Below, in pieces: positions 43,392-54,615 of a stretch of 64,000 nucleotides of DNA (position 1 is its first letter; every line of letters starts with the position of its first letter). The stretch comes from Pseudomonas siliginis (lineage in GTDB: Bacteria; Pseudomonadota; Gammaproteobacteria; Pseudomonadales; Pseudomonadaceae): contig NZ_JAHSTW010000012.1 in the NCBI RefSeq assembly GCF_019145195.1, forward strand, positions 124,001 through 188,000. The letters are read 5' to 3'. The position numbers and the translations under genes are program-made. The notes below the pieces were generated by a model. That model saw nothing but the letters and a program-made list of their open reading frames with translations. It was not told the DNA's origin and did not search any database.

Positions 43392-43502
43392 TACAGCGTC
43401 AGAGGCATGAATCGGGCGGGCTCATTTAAGAGCTTTCGCACCCACGCCACTGGCGTTATCCTTGATTTCATCCTAATTGCCCCAGGGCGGCTAAATACGA
43501 CC

Positions 43503-44495
43503 TTGAACGCACCCATCGAACCACATCGTTTTCTCCTCGAGCCTTTTGAGGCTCGCCGCTTCGCCAATCTGTGCGGGCAATTCGACGAGCATTTGCGCTT
43601 GATCGAACAGCGCCTGGCCATCGAGATCCGCAATCGCGGAAACCAGTTCGAGCTGATTGGCGATCCAAAACTCACCACGTCCGCGGAAAACCTGCTGCGC
43701 CGCCTGTACCGGGAAACCAAGGGTACAGAGCTGTCGCCAGACCTGGTGCACCTGTTCATTCAGGAATCAGCAGACATCGACAACCCGGCCCCTGCGGAAG
43801 CGACCGTCGCCCTGCGCACCAAGAAAGGCATGATTCGCCCGCGCGGCTTGAATCAGCAACGCTACGTGAAGGAAATCCTCGGCAACGACATCAACTTCGG
43901 CATCGGCCCGGCCGGTACCGGCAAGACCTATCTGGCCGTGGCCTGCGCGGTAGATGCGCTGGAGCGCGAGCAGATCCGCCGCATCCTGCTGGTGCGTCCG
44001 GCGGTCGAAGCGGGGGAAAAACTCGGCTTCCTGCCCGGCGACCTGTCGCAGAAGATCGACCCGTACCTGCGCCCGCTCTACGACGCGCTGTACGAAATGC
44101 TCGGTTTCGAATACGTCGCCAAGTTGATCGAGAAACAGGCGATCGAAGTCGCGCCGCTGGCCTACATGCGCGGTCGTACGCTGAACAACAGCTTCATCAT
44201 TCTCGACGAAAGCCAGAACACCACCGTCGAGCAGATGAAGATGTTCCTCACCCGCATCGGCTTCGGCTCCACCGCCGTGATCACCGGCGACATCACCCAA
44301 GTCGACCTGCCGCGCGGCACCAAATCCGGGCTGCACCATGTGATCGAAGTGCTCAAAGACGTGCCGGGCATCAGCTTCACCCACTTCCAGCCCAAAGACG
44401 TCGTGCGCCACCCGTTGGTGCAGCGGATTGTCGAGGCCTACGAGCGCTTCGAAACCCGTGCCGAAGCCGCGAAGGAAGCCTCGCGCGATGCTTGA
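43503..44495 (+). CDS. ybeZ: PhoH-like ATPase YbeZ
   Basis: 330 residues if started at TTG 43503 ([10 protein letters not shown]), which matches the family N terminus. Upstream in-frame ATG codons at 43353 and 43407 would add REP-translated or unrelated residues, so I reject them; the ribosome site (AGGGCGG) is somewhat distant. Walker A is [20 protein letters not shown] near residue 138, Walker B is [16 protein letters not shown], and [14 protein letters not shown] and [15 protein letters not shown] follow. Works with YbeY in rRNA maturation by family context. Its stop lies inside the start of ybeY. Confidence 0.88.
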   Translation: MNAPIEPHRFLLEPFEARRFANLCGQFDEHLRLIEQRLAIEIRNRGNQFELIGDPKLTTSAENLLRRLYRETKGTELSPDLVHLFIQESADIDNPAPAEATVALRTKKGMIRPRGLNQQRYVKEILGNDINFGIGPAGTGKTYLAVACAVDALEREQIRRILLVRPAVEAGEKLGFLPGDLSQKIDPYLRPLYDALYEMLGFEYVAKLIEKQAIEVAPLAYMRGRTLNNSFIILDESQNTTVEQMKMFLTRIGFGSTAVITGDITQVDLPRGTKSGLHHVIEVLKDVPGISFTHFQPKDVVRHPLVQRIVEAYERFETRAEAAKEASRDA

Positions 44496-44982
44496 GCTGG
44501 ATCTGCAAATCGCCACCGAGGCCAGCGCGCCGAGTGAAGCCGACTTCCGCCTGTGGTGCGAACTGGCCCTGCGCCAGCGCAGCGCTGATTCGGAAATGAC
44601 CATTCGTCTGGTCGACGAGGAAGAAGGCCGCGAGCTCAATCACACCTGGCGCCACAAGGACTACGCGACCAACGTGTTGTCGTTCCCGGCGGAAGTGCCT
44701 GACGAGTTTCTCGATATCCCGCTGCTCGGCGATCTGGTCATTTGCGTGGCTGTGGTCGAACGCGAAGCCGCCGAGCAGGGCAAGGAACTAAAGGCCCACT
44801 GGGCACATCTGGTCATTCACGGCTGCTTGCATCTGTTGGGTTACGACCATATAGATGACGACGAAGCCGAAGAAATGGAAGCGCTGGAACGCGAGTTGCT
44901 TGCTGAACTGGGCTATCCCGATCCGTACGCGGACGACGAAACCGAACACTCCCCCATCGTTACAACAAAGGATTCAGAGTAA
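44488..44982 (+). CDS. ybeY: Endoribonuclease YbeY
   Basis: 164 residues. Zinc-dependent RNase needed for 16S rRNA 3'-end maturation and 70S quality control. The metal motif H-x3-H-x5-H is seen in [18 protein letters not shown] near residue 112, and [28 protein letters not shown] is the conserved N-terminal part. The ATG overlaps the ybeZ end by eight bases, indicating coupled translation. Acidic C-terminal tail. Confidence 0.95.
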   Translation: MLELDLQIATEASAPSEADFRLWCELALRQRSADSEMTIRLVDEEEGRELNHTWRHKDYATNVLSFPAEVPDEFLDIPLLGDLVICVAVVEREAAEQGKELKAHWAHLVIHGCLHLLGYDHIDDDEAEEMEALERELLAELGYPDPYADDETEHSPIVTTKDSE

Positions 44983-44987
44983 TCGCT

Positions 44988-45827
44988 ATGAGCGAAGATC
45001 GATCGAGCAACGGGCAGAAGTCATGGCTGGGTAAACTGACCCAGGCTTTTGCCCACGAGCCGAAGAACCGTCAGGAGCTCCTTGAGCTGCTGCGTGATGC
45101 ACATCAGAACAAACTGCTGGACAGCGAAGCGCTGGCCATCGTCGAAGGCGCCATCCAGGTGGCTGACCTGCAAGTGCGCGACATCATGGTGCCGCGCTCG
45201 CAGATGGTCAGCATCAAGGCGACCCAGACACCCCGCGAATTCCTCCCTGCCGTGGTCGACTCGGCCCACTCGCGCTATCCGGTCATCGGCGAAAGCCATG
45301 ACGACGTGATGGGCGTGCTGCTGGCCAAGGATCTGCTGCCGCTGATCCTCAAGGAGAACGGCGACAGCTTCAACATCAAGGACCTGCTGCGCCCGGCCAC
45401 CTTCGTGCCGGAGTCCAAGCGTCTGAACGTGTTGCTGCGTGAGTTCCGCGCCAACCACAACCACATGGCCATCGTCATCGACGAATACGGCGGTGTGGCC
45501 GGTCTGGTGACCATCGAAGACGTGCTCGAGCAGATCGTCGGCGACATCGAGGACGAGCACGACGTCGAAGAAGACAGCTACATCAAGCCGCTGCCCAGCG
45601 GTGACTTCCTGATCAAGGCGTTGACGCCGATCGAGAACTTCAACGAGTTCTTCGACAGCGAATTCTCCGACGACGAGTTCGATACCGTTGGCGGTCTGGT
45701 GATGAGCGCGTTCGGCCACTTGCCAAAACGCAACGAAATCACTGAAATCGGCGCCTATCGCTTCCGCATCCTGAACGCCGACAGCCGTCGGATTCATTTG
45801 CTGCGACTGACCCCAATCGCCCGGTAA
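44988..45827 (+). CDS. corC: CorC/HlyC-family CBS-domain transporter-associated protein
   Basis: 279 residues. Soluble, without the membrane domain found in longer CNNM-like relatives. Two CBS motifs: VRDIMVPRSQMVSIKATQTP near residue 65, then FVPESKRLNVLLREFRANHNHMAIVIDEYGGVAGLVTIEDVLEQIVGDIEDEHD (120-190). A C-terminal CorC_HlyC domain follows (FNEFFDSEFSDDEFDTVGGLV). Linked to magnesium/cobalt efflux by family history. It sits five bases after ybeY and 17 before lnt in a conserved operon. Confidence 0.93.
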   Translation: MSEDRSSNGQKSWLGKLTQAFAHEPKNRQELLELLRDAHQNKLLDSEALAIVEGAIQVADLQVRDIMVPRSQMVSIKATQTPREFLPAVVDSAHSRYPVIGESHDDVMGVLLAKDLLPLILKENGDSFNIKDLLRPATFVPESKRLNVLLREFRANHNHMAIVIDEYGGVAGLVTIEDVLEQIVGDIEDEHDVEEDSYIKPLPSGDFLIKALTPIENFNEFFDSEFSDDEFDTVGGLVMSAFGHLPKRNEITEIGAYRFRILNADSRRIHLLRLTPIAR

Positions 45828-45844
45828 GAAATCTAAGGACTGAA

Positions 45845-47368
45845 ATGCGCTGGACAACCCGCCCCGGCTGGCCCGGTAACCTGCTGGCCGTGGCGGCCGG
45901 TGCAATTACCACATTCGCTCTCGCCCCGTTCGACATCTGGCCGCTGGCATTGCTGGCGGTTGGTCTGTTCTATGCCGGTTTGCGTGAGCTGAGCCCGCGT
46001 CAGGCGCTCGGCCGTGGCTGGTGCTTCGGCTTCGGCCTGTTCGGTGCCGGCACCAGTTGGATCTATTACAGCATCCACCACTTTGGTGGCGCTTCGGTGT
46101 TGCTCGCCGGGTTCCTGATGCTGCTGTTCACCGCGGCGATTGCCTGGTTCTTCGCCCTGCCCGCGTGGCTGTGGGCACGCTGGTTGCGGCGTAACGAAGC
46201 ACCGCTGGCGGATGCCTTGGCGTTTGCGGCGTTGTGGGTCGGCCAAGAAGCGTTTCGTGGTTGGTTCCTCACCGGTTTCCCATGGCTTTATTCCGGTTAC
46301 AGCCAGCTCGACGGCCCGCTGGCCGGGCTCGCGCCAGTGGGCGGCATGTGGCTGGTGTCGTTTGTCCTGGCACTTACAGCAGCGCTGATCTACAACGCGC
46401 CGCGCTTGTTGCACGCTCGTCGCAAGGTTTTCATCGCGGCCGGTCTGGTACTTCTGGCGGGGCCTTGGGTAGCGGGCATTGCCCTCAAGGGCCACGCGTG
46501 GACCAGCCCGTCCGGCGCACCGCTGACGGTCGCCGCGATTCAGGGCAATGTCGCGCAAAGCATGAAATGGGACCCGGCCGAACTCAACGCGCAACTGGCG
46601 CTGTACCGTGATCTGAGCTTCCGCTCGAAACCGGTCGATCTGCTGATCTGGCCGGAAACCGCCGTGCCGGTGTTGAAGGAGTCCGCCGAGGGCTACCTGA
46701 CGATGATGGGCAACTTCGCCGCCGAGCGTAAATCGGCGTTGATCACCGGTGTGCCGATCCGCCAGACCGTGCATCACGAACGGCGCTTCTTCAACGGCAT
46801 CACCGTGGTCGGCGAAGGCGACGGCACTTACCTGAAGCAGAAACTGGTGCCGTTCGGCGAGTACGTGCCGTTGCAGGATGTGTTGCGCGGTTTGATCGCG
46901 TTCTTCGACCTGCCGATGTCGGACTTCGCTCGCGGCCCGTCCGATCAAGCGCTCTTGCAAGCCAAGGGTTACCAGATCGCACCGTTTATCTGCTACGAAG
47001 TGGTCTATCCGGAATTCGCCGCCGGCCTGTCGGCACGCAGTGATCTGCTGCTGACGATCAGCAACGACACCTGGTTCGGCACGTCGATCGGGCCGCTGCA
47101 GCATTTGCAGATGGCGCAGATGCGCGCGCTGGAGGCCGGACGCTGGATGATCCGCGCGACCAACAACGGCGTCACCGGCCTGATCAACCCGTTTGGGCAG
47201 ATTACCGAACAGATTCCGCAGTTCGAACAAGGCGTGCTGTACGGCGAAGTGGTACCGATGCACGACCTCACGCCGTACCTGCAATGGCGCTCGTGGCCGC
47301 TGATCGTGTTGTGCCTGCTGCTGTTTGGCTGGGCGTTGATGGCGAGCCGGATGTCGAAGACCCTCTGA
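45845..47368 (+). CDS. lnt: Apolipoprotein N-acyltransferase
   Basis: 507 residues. Adds the third acyl chain to the N-terminal cysteine of lipoproteins at the periplasmic face of the inner membrane. Eight or so membrane helices at the ends flank a nitrilase-like domain with the Glu-Lys-Cys triad: LLIWPETAVPVL (near 268), YLKQKLVPFGEYVPL (near 337) and APFICYEVVYPE (near 388). SNDTWFGTSIGPLQHLQMAQMRALE follows. It closes the ybeZ-ybeY-corC-lnt operon, and the window holds several of its likely substrates (lptE, rlpA, transglycosylase). Confidence 0.96.
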   Translation: MRWTTRPGWPGNLLAVAAGAITTFALAPFDIWPLALLAVGLFYAGLRELSPRQALGRGWCFGFGLFGAGTSWIYYSIHHFGGASVLLAGFLMLLFTAAIAWFFALPAWLWARWLRRNEAPLADALAFAALWVGQEAFRGWFLTGFPWLYSGYSQLDGPLAGLAPVGGMWLVSFVLALTAALIYNAPRLLHARRKVFIAAGLVLLAGPWVAGIALKGHAWTSPSGAPLTVAAIQGNVAQSMKWDPAELNAQLALYRDLSFRSKPVDLLIWPETAVPVLKESAEGYLTMMGNFAAERKSALITGVPIRQTVHHERRFFNGITVVGEGDGTYLKQKLVPFGEYVPLQDVLRGLIAFFDLPMSDFARGPSDQALLQAKGYQIAPFICYEVVYPEFAAGLSARSDLLLTISNDTWFGTSIGPLQHLQMAQMRALEAGRWMIRATNNGVTGLINPFGQITEQIPQFEQGVLYGEVVPMHDLTPYLQWRSWPLIVLCLLLFGWALMASRMSKTL

Positions 47369-47372
47369 GAAA

Positions 47373-47476
47373 TGTGGCGAGGGGATTTATCCCCGCTGGA
47401 GTGCGCAGCAGTCCTCTCTTCTGAAGGTAAGAGAGGGGGCCGCTACACGCCCCATCGGGGATAAATCCCCTCGCCA
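47373..47476. repeat. Inverted repeat pair, TGTGGCGAGGGGAT family
   Basis: Third copy of this family, between the convergent lnt and YdcF-like genes. Outer arms TGTGGCGAGGGGATTTATCC and their inverse; the middle is more diverged than in the other two copies. Confidence 0.88.
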
Positions 47477-47485
47477 AAATGATTT

Positions 47486-48247
47486 TCAGCGGTAAAACAA
47501 CGAATACCCCACCTGCCCCACCGCCTCATTGAGCAACTGCCCGCTCTGCCAGATCGACTTGAATTCCGGCAACCAGCCGCCAAACGGGCGAGCGTTATCC
47601 GTACCGAGGAAACCCACCGGCGCCGGCACCACCTCGAAACCCGCCTGCTCAAAGCTCCACACTGCACGCGGCATGTGCCACGCCTGCGTCACCACGACGA
47701 CCCGCTTGATCCCTTGCGGCAAGAGGATATCTGCCGTCATCTTCGCGTTCTCCCATGTGGTGCGACTCTCGCCTTCCTGCCATCGCACCGTTACGTCGAA
47801 ATCATCACGCAACGAATCTGCCATCAATTTCGCTTCGGTCGGCGGCGTGCCGTAGTGCAGGCCGCCGCTGGTCAGGATCGGCAGGCCCGAGGCCTTGGCC
47901 AGGCGCGCCGCGTAACGCTGCCGCTCCAGTCCAATGCCGGTCGGCTGGTCTTCGCCCCAGGCCAGATCACCGCGCTCGCGTCCCGAGCCCAGCACCACAA
48001 TCGCATCGGCGCGTTGCGCCAGGTTCGTCCACTCTGACCGCGCCAGCGGCGGCTCACGTTCCAGCGCCTTGGCGCTCCACTGCACGACCACCGGCAGGCT
48101 CATCAGCAGCAGGCCACCAAAGCCAAGGGCAAAACACACGCCAGCCAGCCGTGGCCGTGAGCGGCGCAGCCACCAGGCGGCCAGCAACAGCAGCAAAAGA
48201 ATGCCGGGCGGCAATAAAAGTTGTTTGATGAAATAGCGAAAGGGCAT
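47486..48247 (-). CDS. YdcF/ElyC-like DUF218 membrane protein
   Basis: 253 residues. Two N-terminal membrane segments (LLLPPGILLLLLLAAWWL and GVCFALGFGGLLLMSLPVVV) and a periplasmic DUF218 domain with ADAIVVLGSGRERGDLAWG, GLPILTSGGLHYGTPPTEA, ESRTTWENAKMTADIL and RVVVVTQAWHMPRAVWSFEQAGFEVVPAPVGF. E. coli ElyC affects peptidoglycan assembly; a similar envelope role is plausible. The ribosome site GGAG lies in the loop of a 7-bp hairpin just upstream (48249-48268), a possible translational control. Confidence 0.85.
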   Translation of the reverse strand: MPFRYFIKQLLLPPGILLLLLLAAWWLRRSRPRLAGVCFALGFGGLLLMSLPVVVQWSAKALEREPPLARSEWTNLAQRADAIVVLGSGRERGDLAWGEDQPTGIGLERQRYAARLAKASGLPILTSGGLHYGTPPTEAKLMADSLRDDFDVTVRWQEGESRTTWENAKMTADILLPQGIKRVVVVTQAWHMPRAVWSFEQAGFEVVPAPVGFLGTDNARPFGGWLPEFKSIWQSGQLLNEAVGQVGYSLFYR

Positions 48248-48248
48248 C

Positions 48249-48268
48249 GGGCATCTCCAAAGATGCCC
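48249..48268 (-). promoter_or_regulatory. Hairpin holding the ribosome site of the YdcF-like gene
   Basis: On the minus strand GGGCATC and GATGCCC pair around TTTGGA. The Shine-Dalgarno GGAG spans loop and stem, seven bases before the ATG at 48247. The right arm is directly repeated over the start codon (GATGCCCGATGCCC). Confidence 0.5.
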
Positions 48269-48351
48269 GAAGCCTAAGAGTGTTGATTACGCGTTACAAC
48301 CAATAGGCGGGATCCTGTTGCAAAAGATCCATTTCATGACCTGCCATGCGC

Positions 48352-48675
48352 TTACTTGGCCTGCACAGAACGCACCTTGCCGGTGTCTCTGCGCGGCGCC
48401 TTGTCCTTGAGCCAGATGACCTTGGCCGAATGTGCTGCATCGAGCTGCTTCACTGCTTGAGACAGGCATCCCTGCGTTTCACGTTCACTGCGATCCAGAT
48501 AGGCCTTGACCAGTTTGAACTCGGCGGGACTCAAGCCACGCAATTCCAGTTCCAGGGGGCGCTCGTCGCGCAGCCGGTCAGCGGTTTTCACGGCGTCCAG
48601 CGCCATGCCCAGACGATCGATCAACCTTTCATACAACTCGGGTTTCGTTACGTTCTTTTTCCGTTGCTCCACCAT
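48352..48675 (-). CDS. Conserved small cytosolic protein of unknown function
   Basis: 107 residues. Begins with a basic stretch (MVEQRKKNVTKPELYERLIDRLGMAL) and has DERPLELELRGLSPAEFKLVKAYLDRS followed by CLSQAVKQLDAAHSAKVIWLKDKAP. It is helical and charged, without membrane segments or known motifs. A strong GAGGTGAGGG precedes the ATG. It occupies the slot between lnt and leuS where P. aeruginosa also has short conserved hypothetical genes, from memory. No function is proposed. Confidence 0.72.
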   Translation of the reverse strand: MVEQRKKNVTKPELYERLIDRLGMALDAVKTADRLRDERPLELELRGLSPAEFKLVKAYLDRSERETQGCLSQAVKQLDAAHSAKVIWLKDKAPRRDTGKVRSVQAK

Positions 48676-48795
48676 CCCTCACCTCATTGAAGATAAGACT
48701 CACTCCCCAATTAGAGCTTAGCTTCGCTGCACGAACCGGCTACACGCCGCGACCAACGGCCCTCGTCGCCCAAAAGCTCTGGCAAACAGCTGTAA

Positions 48796-51537
<2,742 letters not shown>

Positions 51538-51545
51538 ATTGGATC

Positions 51546-51569
51546 GGCTGCCAGGCTCGCCTGGCAGCC
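51546..51569 (+). other. Perfect 10-bp hairpin between leuS and lptE
   Basis: GGCTGCCAGG and CCTGGCAGCC pair around a CTCG loop. No T-run follows, so it is likelier an RNA-stability or processing element, or a partial terminator, within the leuS-lptE-holA transcript. Confidence 0.55.
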
Positions 51570-51625
51570 AGTAAAACCTTTCGGGCCGCAGAGTCGGCTC
51601 ACCTGGTTTCAAGGGGAGCAACACA

Positions 51626-52231
51626 ATGATCAAACGCAATCTGCTGGTGATGGGCCTCGCCGTTCTGCTGAGCGCCTGCGGTTTCCAGTTGCGTGGTACC
51701 GGCACCAACGAACTGTCGATCAAGGAAATCGACCTGAGCGCGCGTAACGCTTATGGCGAAACCGTAAGACAGCTGCGTCAGACGCTGGAGTCCAGCGGCG
51801 TCAAGGTTTACAGCGGCGCGCCGTACAAGCTGTATCTGGCTGACGAACAGGAAAGCCAGCGCATCCTCAGCTATGCCGGTGCCGGGCGCACAGGCGAGTA
51901 TCAGGTCAACACTGTGCTGAGCTATGACATCCGCGGCGACAAAGACCTGTCCCTGCTTAGCGACAAGCTCGAAGTGCAGAAGGTGTTCATTCACGACGGC
52001 AACAACCTCGTCGGCTCCGATCAGGAAGCCAACGACGCCCGTCATGAAATCCGTCGCGAGCTGGTGCAGCGCATGATGCTGCGCCTGTCGCAGCTGACCC
52101 CGGGCCAGTTGCAGCAACTGCAGCAAACCGCCAACGACCGCGCCAAGGCTGAAGCCGATGCGCTGGAAGCGGCGCAGAAGGCTGAGGCGGAAACTCCGCG
52201 TCAGTCGCCGCTCGAAATCCCGCAGCAGTAA
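51626..52231 (+). CDS. lptE: LPS-assembly lipoprotein LptE
   Basis: 201 residues. Lipobox LAVLLSACGFQLRGTG with cysteine at 18; the GFQLRG start of the mature protein is typical of LptE. It plugs the LptD barrel in the outer membrane for LPS delivery. The C terminus is an Ala/Glu/Lys/Gln-rich helix (QQLQQTANDRAKAEADALEAAQKAEAE is its region). AAGGGGAG lies upstream of the ATG. It lies between leuS and holA as in other gammaproteobacteria. Confidence 0.92.
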   Translation: MIKRNLLVMGLAVLLSACGFQLRGTGTNELSIKEIDLSARNAYGETVRQLRQTLESSGVKVYSGAPYKLYLADEQESQRILSYAGAGRTGEYQVNTVLSYDIRGDKDLSLLSDKLEVQKVFIHDGNNLVGSDQEANDARHEIRRELVQRMMLRLSQLTPGQLQQLQQTANDRAKAEADALEAAQKAEAETPRQSPLEIPQQ

Positions 52232-52238
52232 GACGGCC

Positions 52239-52256
52239 GGGGCGCTCAGGCGCCCC
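52239..52256 (+). other. Short GC-rich hairpin between lptE and holA
   Basis: GGGGCG and CGCCCC pair around CTCAGG, 14 bases before the holA start. No T-run; possible effect on holA translation. Confidence 0.4.
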
Positions 52257-52270
52257 GCTCGCCCTTCTTT

Positions 52271-53308
52271 ATGAAGCTCGCTCCCGCGCAACTCGGCAAA
52301 CACCTGCAAGGCGCACTTGCGCCGGTCTACATCATCAGCGGCGATGATCCGTTGCTGTGTCAGGAAGCCGCCGACGCCATCCGCACCGCTGCTCGTCAGC
52401 AAGGTTTCGACGAACGTCAGGTCTTCGCCGCCGACGCCAATTTCGATTGGGGTACGTTGCTGCAGGCCGGCGCAAGCATGTCGCTGTTCGCCGAAAAACG
52501 CCTGTTGGAACTGCGCCTGCCGTCCGGTAAGCCTGGCGACAAAGGCGCCGCCGCGCTGATCGAATATTGCTCACGCCCCGCTGAAGACACGGTCCTGCTG
52601 ATCAGCTTGCCGAAGCTCGATGGCAGCGCGCAGAAAACCAAGTGGGGCAAGGCACTGGTCGAAGGCCAGCAAACCCAGTTCGTGCAGATCTGGCCGGTGG
52701 ATGCCAATCAGCTGCCGAGCTGGATTCGTCAGCGCCTGTCCCAAGCCGGTCTGTCGGCCAGTCAGGACGCGGTCGAATTGATTGCCGCGCGTGTCGAAGG
52801 CAACCTGCTCGCCGCCGCCCAGGAAATCGAAAAGCTCAAGTTGATGGCCGAAGGTGGGCAGATCACCGTTGAAACCGTGCAGGCCGCTGTGGCCGACAGT
52901 GCCCGGTTCGACGTATTCGGCCTGACCGACGCGGTACTCAACGGCGAACCGGCCCACGCCTTGCGCATGCTTGAGGGTTTGCGCGGCGAAGGCGTCGAGC
53001 CGCCGGTGATCCTCTGGGCATTGGCGCGAGAGTTGCGCCTGCTGGCCAACATCTCCCTGCAATACAGCCAGGGCACGCCACTGGACAAGTGTTTCAGCCA
53101 GTCGAAACCGCCGGTCTGGGACAAGCGCAAGCCGCTGATGAGCAAGGCTTTGCAACGCTACTCGGCGCAACGCTGGGCGCAATTGCTGCTCGAAGCGCAG
53201 CGTATCGATGCGCAGATCAAGGGCCAGGCGGCGGGTTCGCCGTGGATGAGCCTGAGTCGGTTGGCGCTGTTGATGGCTGGCCAGCGACTGTCTTTGCCTG
53301 CCGAATAA
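52271..53308 (+). CDS. holA: DNA polymerase III delta subunit
   Basis: 345 residues, the clamp-loader wrench that opens the beta clamp. AAA+-like fold without an active ATP site. Strings: PVYIISGDDPLLCQEAADAIR at the N terminus, ANFDWGTLLQAGASMSLFAEKRLLELRLP (clamp-contact region), LVEGQQTQFVQIWPVDANQLPSWIRQRLSQAG, ARVEGNLLAAAQEIEKLKLM, and FGLTDAVLNGEPAHALRMLEGLRGEG. Its 3' end is only 38 bases from the IS110 element, which has not damaged it. Confidence 0.94.
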   Translation: MKLAPAQLGKHLQGALAPVYIISGDDPLLCQEAADAIRTAARQQGFDERQVFAADANFDWGTLLQAGASMSLFAEKRLLELRLPSGKPGDKGAAALIEYCSRPAEDTVLLISLPKLDGSAQKTKWGKALVEGQQTQFVQIWPVDANQLPSWIRQRLSQAGLSASQDAVELIAARVEGNLLAAAQEIEKLKLMAEGGQITVETVQAAVADSARFDVFGLTDAVLNGEPAHALRMLEGLRGEGVEPPVILWALARELRLLANISLQYSQGTPLDKCFSQSKPPVWDKRKPLMSKALQRYSAQRWAQLLLEAQRIDAQIKGQAAGSPWMSLSRLALLMAGQRLSLPAE

Positions 53309-53330
53309 GGCAGTCGACCGCGCAGCGTCC

Positions 53331-53348
53331 ATTCGCGGGCTCGCTCCT
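53331..53348. repeat. Left half of a REP pair split by the IS110 element
   Basis: ATTCGCGGGCTCGCTCCT is a REP arm (compare TTCGCGAGCAGGCTCGCTCC) that stops where the IS begins. Its continuation, ACAGGTGACC and the inverted partner REP, appears at 54631. Confidence 0.8.
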
Positions 53349-53350
53349 TG

Positions 53351-53356
53351 TATGTT
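53351..53356 (+). promoter_or_regulatory. Left-end -10 half of the circle-junction promoter
   Basis: TATGTT at the left end pairs with TTGACC at the right end (54610-54615). When the ends are joined with one CT core, the spacing is exactly 17 bases. Alone in the integrated copy it lacks a -35. Confidence 0.6.
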
Positions 53357-53362
53357 CCCCAC

Positions 53363-53557
53363 ACACCAGCATGAATGAGATCTAAGCTCGCTGGTGCGAC
53401 ATACGAAGATGTGTTTCTGGGGGAGACCGATCGCTCCTTAAGGCAGGACTTGCTCCTGACCTTGTCTGTAGAGAGGTCCCCCCGCCTCATTGCCCACCAC
53501 GAAGAGTATCGAGAAGCCGACGAGTCGGACTTCGCATTACAAGGTTGCAGTGGCATG
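53363..53557 (+). ncRNA. Bridge RNA of the IS110 element
   Basis: Three structures in order. A 5' hairpin pairs CACCAGC (53364-53370) with GCTGGTG (53390-53396). The target loop is closed by GGGGGAGACC (53419-53428) and GGTCCCCC (53475-53482), capped by the hairpin 53440-53463. It carries TCGCTCCT (53431-53438), identical to the left target, and CTGTAG (53466-53471), complementary to CTACAG of the right target. The donor loop is closed by CATTGCCCAC/GTGGCATG and capped by the hairpin 53513-53533. It carries AGAGTATC (53503-53510), identical to the right IS end, and TACAAG (53538-53543), complementary to the left end. Ends of the RNA are estimated. Confidence 0.82.
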
Positions 53558-53617
53558 AAGTTCGAGGTCAGGGGAACCAGGAAGCATTTTTAACTCAGTT
53601 CTCTTGGAGTTGAAAGC

Positions 53618-54613
53618 ATGAACATGCACGTCGGCTTGGATGTGGGATCTCGCACTACAGCGATGGGCTGGCGCAATGGCGGCCGCTTTGCAGGTCAGTG
53701 CAATATCGACCAGACACCGGCGGGGCGCAAAGCTGCTGTCGGCAAATTGCTTGAGCTCAAGCCTATGTCTGTGGTGATGGAAGCCACAGGAATCTACTAC
53801 CTGGACTTGGCCATGGAGCTCGCTGCGGCAGGTTTGCCAGTCTCGGTTATCAATCCGAAGAGTTTTCACAACTTTGCAAAACTGATGCTGAAAAACAGCA
53901 AAACGGACGCAATCGATGCCCAGTTATTAGCTGAGTACGGCGAACGCATGAGCCCAAGGTTGTGGACGCCGCCCACTTCAATACAACTTGAGCTGCGCGC
54001 TATTGGTCGCCACCTCAATCGTTTGACGGGTCATCGCACCCGCGCCAAAAACGAGCTGCATGCACTAAAAGCCACTCAAACAACTCTTCTGATGCTGATT
54101 GAGGACGAAGAAGAAGCCATCAACGCCTTTGACAAACGAATCGAGCGTTTCCGACTAGCGGGTCGGGCATTGATCGACAACTGCCCAACGTTGAGCGCCC
54201 AGTTCGCCCACATGATCACCGCCCCTGGCATGGGTGAGATCTCAGTATTTGCGGCGCTGGCTGAACTGACGACCTTACCGGTAACGCTCAAGTCAGCGCA
54301 GGTCAGCCGCCATGCCGGACTCGATGTCCGACTCACGCAATCAGGCACCAGCATTGATAAACCCGGCCGGATAAGTAAGGGCGGCAATGCCTATTTGCGC
54401 TCAGCGATGTACATGCCTGCGCTGACCGCCATACGTTGCGACCCAAACGTGAAAGCGTTTTACGAAGCCTTGGTGGCTCGAGGAAAGAGGAAGATGCAGG
54501 CTATTGTCGCAATCATGCGCAAATACCTGACCGGACTATGGGCCTGCATGCGGGCAGGCGAAGACTTCAGTACAGCCAAGCTTTTTAGCGGTAAACACAC
54601 CCAAAAAGCTTGA
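53618..54613 (+). CDS. IS110-family transposase (bridge-RNA-guided recombinase)
   Basis: 331 residues. N-terminal RuvC-like DEDD domain: D8 in VGLDVGS, E55 in VVMEATGIYYLDLA, D97 and D100 in NSKTDAIDAQLLAEYGE. Middle coiled region RAKNELHALKATQ. C-terminal Transposase_20 part: MITAPGMGEISVFAALAEL, then HAGLDVRLTQSGTSIDKPG with the candidate nucleophilic serine at 242, and RISKGGNAYLRSAMYM. All expected catalytic residues are present and the frame is open, so it looks active. GGAG lies eight bases before the ATG. Codon use is less GC-biased than neighbours, consistent with transfer. The stop overlaps the -35 half of the junction promoter. Confidence 0.92.
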   Translation: MNMHVGLDVGSRTTAMGWRNGGRFAGQCNIDQTPAGRKAAVGKLLELKPMSVVMEATGIYYLDLAMELAAAGLPVSVINPKSFHNFAKLMLKNSKTDAIDAQLLAEYGERMSPRLWTPPTSIQLELRAIGRHLNRLTGHRTRAKNELHALKATQTTLLMLIEDEEEAINAFDKRIERFRLAGRALIDNCPTLSAQFAHMITAPGMGEISVFAALAELTTLPVTLKSAQVSRHAGLDVRLTQSGTSIDKPGRISKGGNAYLRSAMYMPALTAIRCDPNVKAFYEALVARGKRKMQAIVAIMRKYLTGLWACMRAGEDFSTAKLFSGKHTQKA

Positions 54614-54615
54614 CC
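54610..54615 (+). promoter_or_regulatory. Right-end -35 half of the circle-junction promoter
   Basis: TTGACC overlaps the transposase stop codon. It becomes a promoter only when the right end is joined to the left end. Confidence 0.6.

Noticed and set aside
41338-47476. Repeat copies considered as CRISPR or integron parts
   Set aside because: The repeats are inverted pairs in separate intergenic gaps, not regularly spaced direct repeats, and no cas or integrase gene is present.
53375-53593. Open frame of 72 codons in the IS110 leader
   Set aside because: It runs through the bridge-RNA stems, has no ribosome site and ends before the transposase. The RNA structures and guide matches explain the sequence better.
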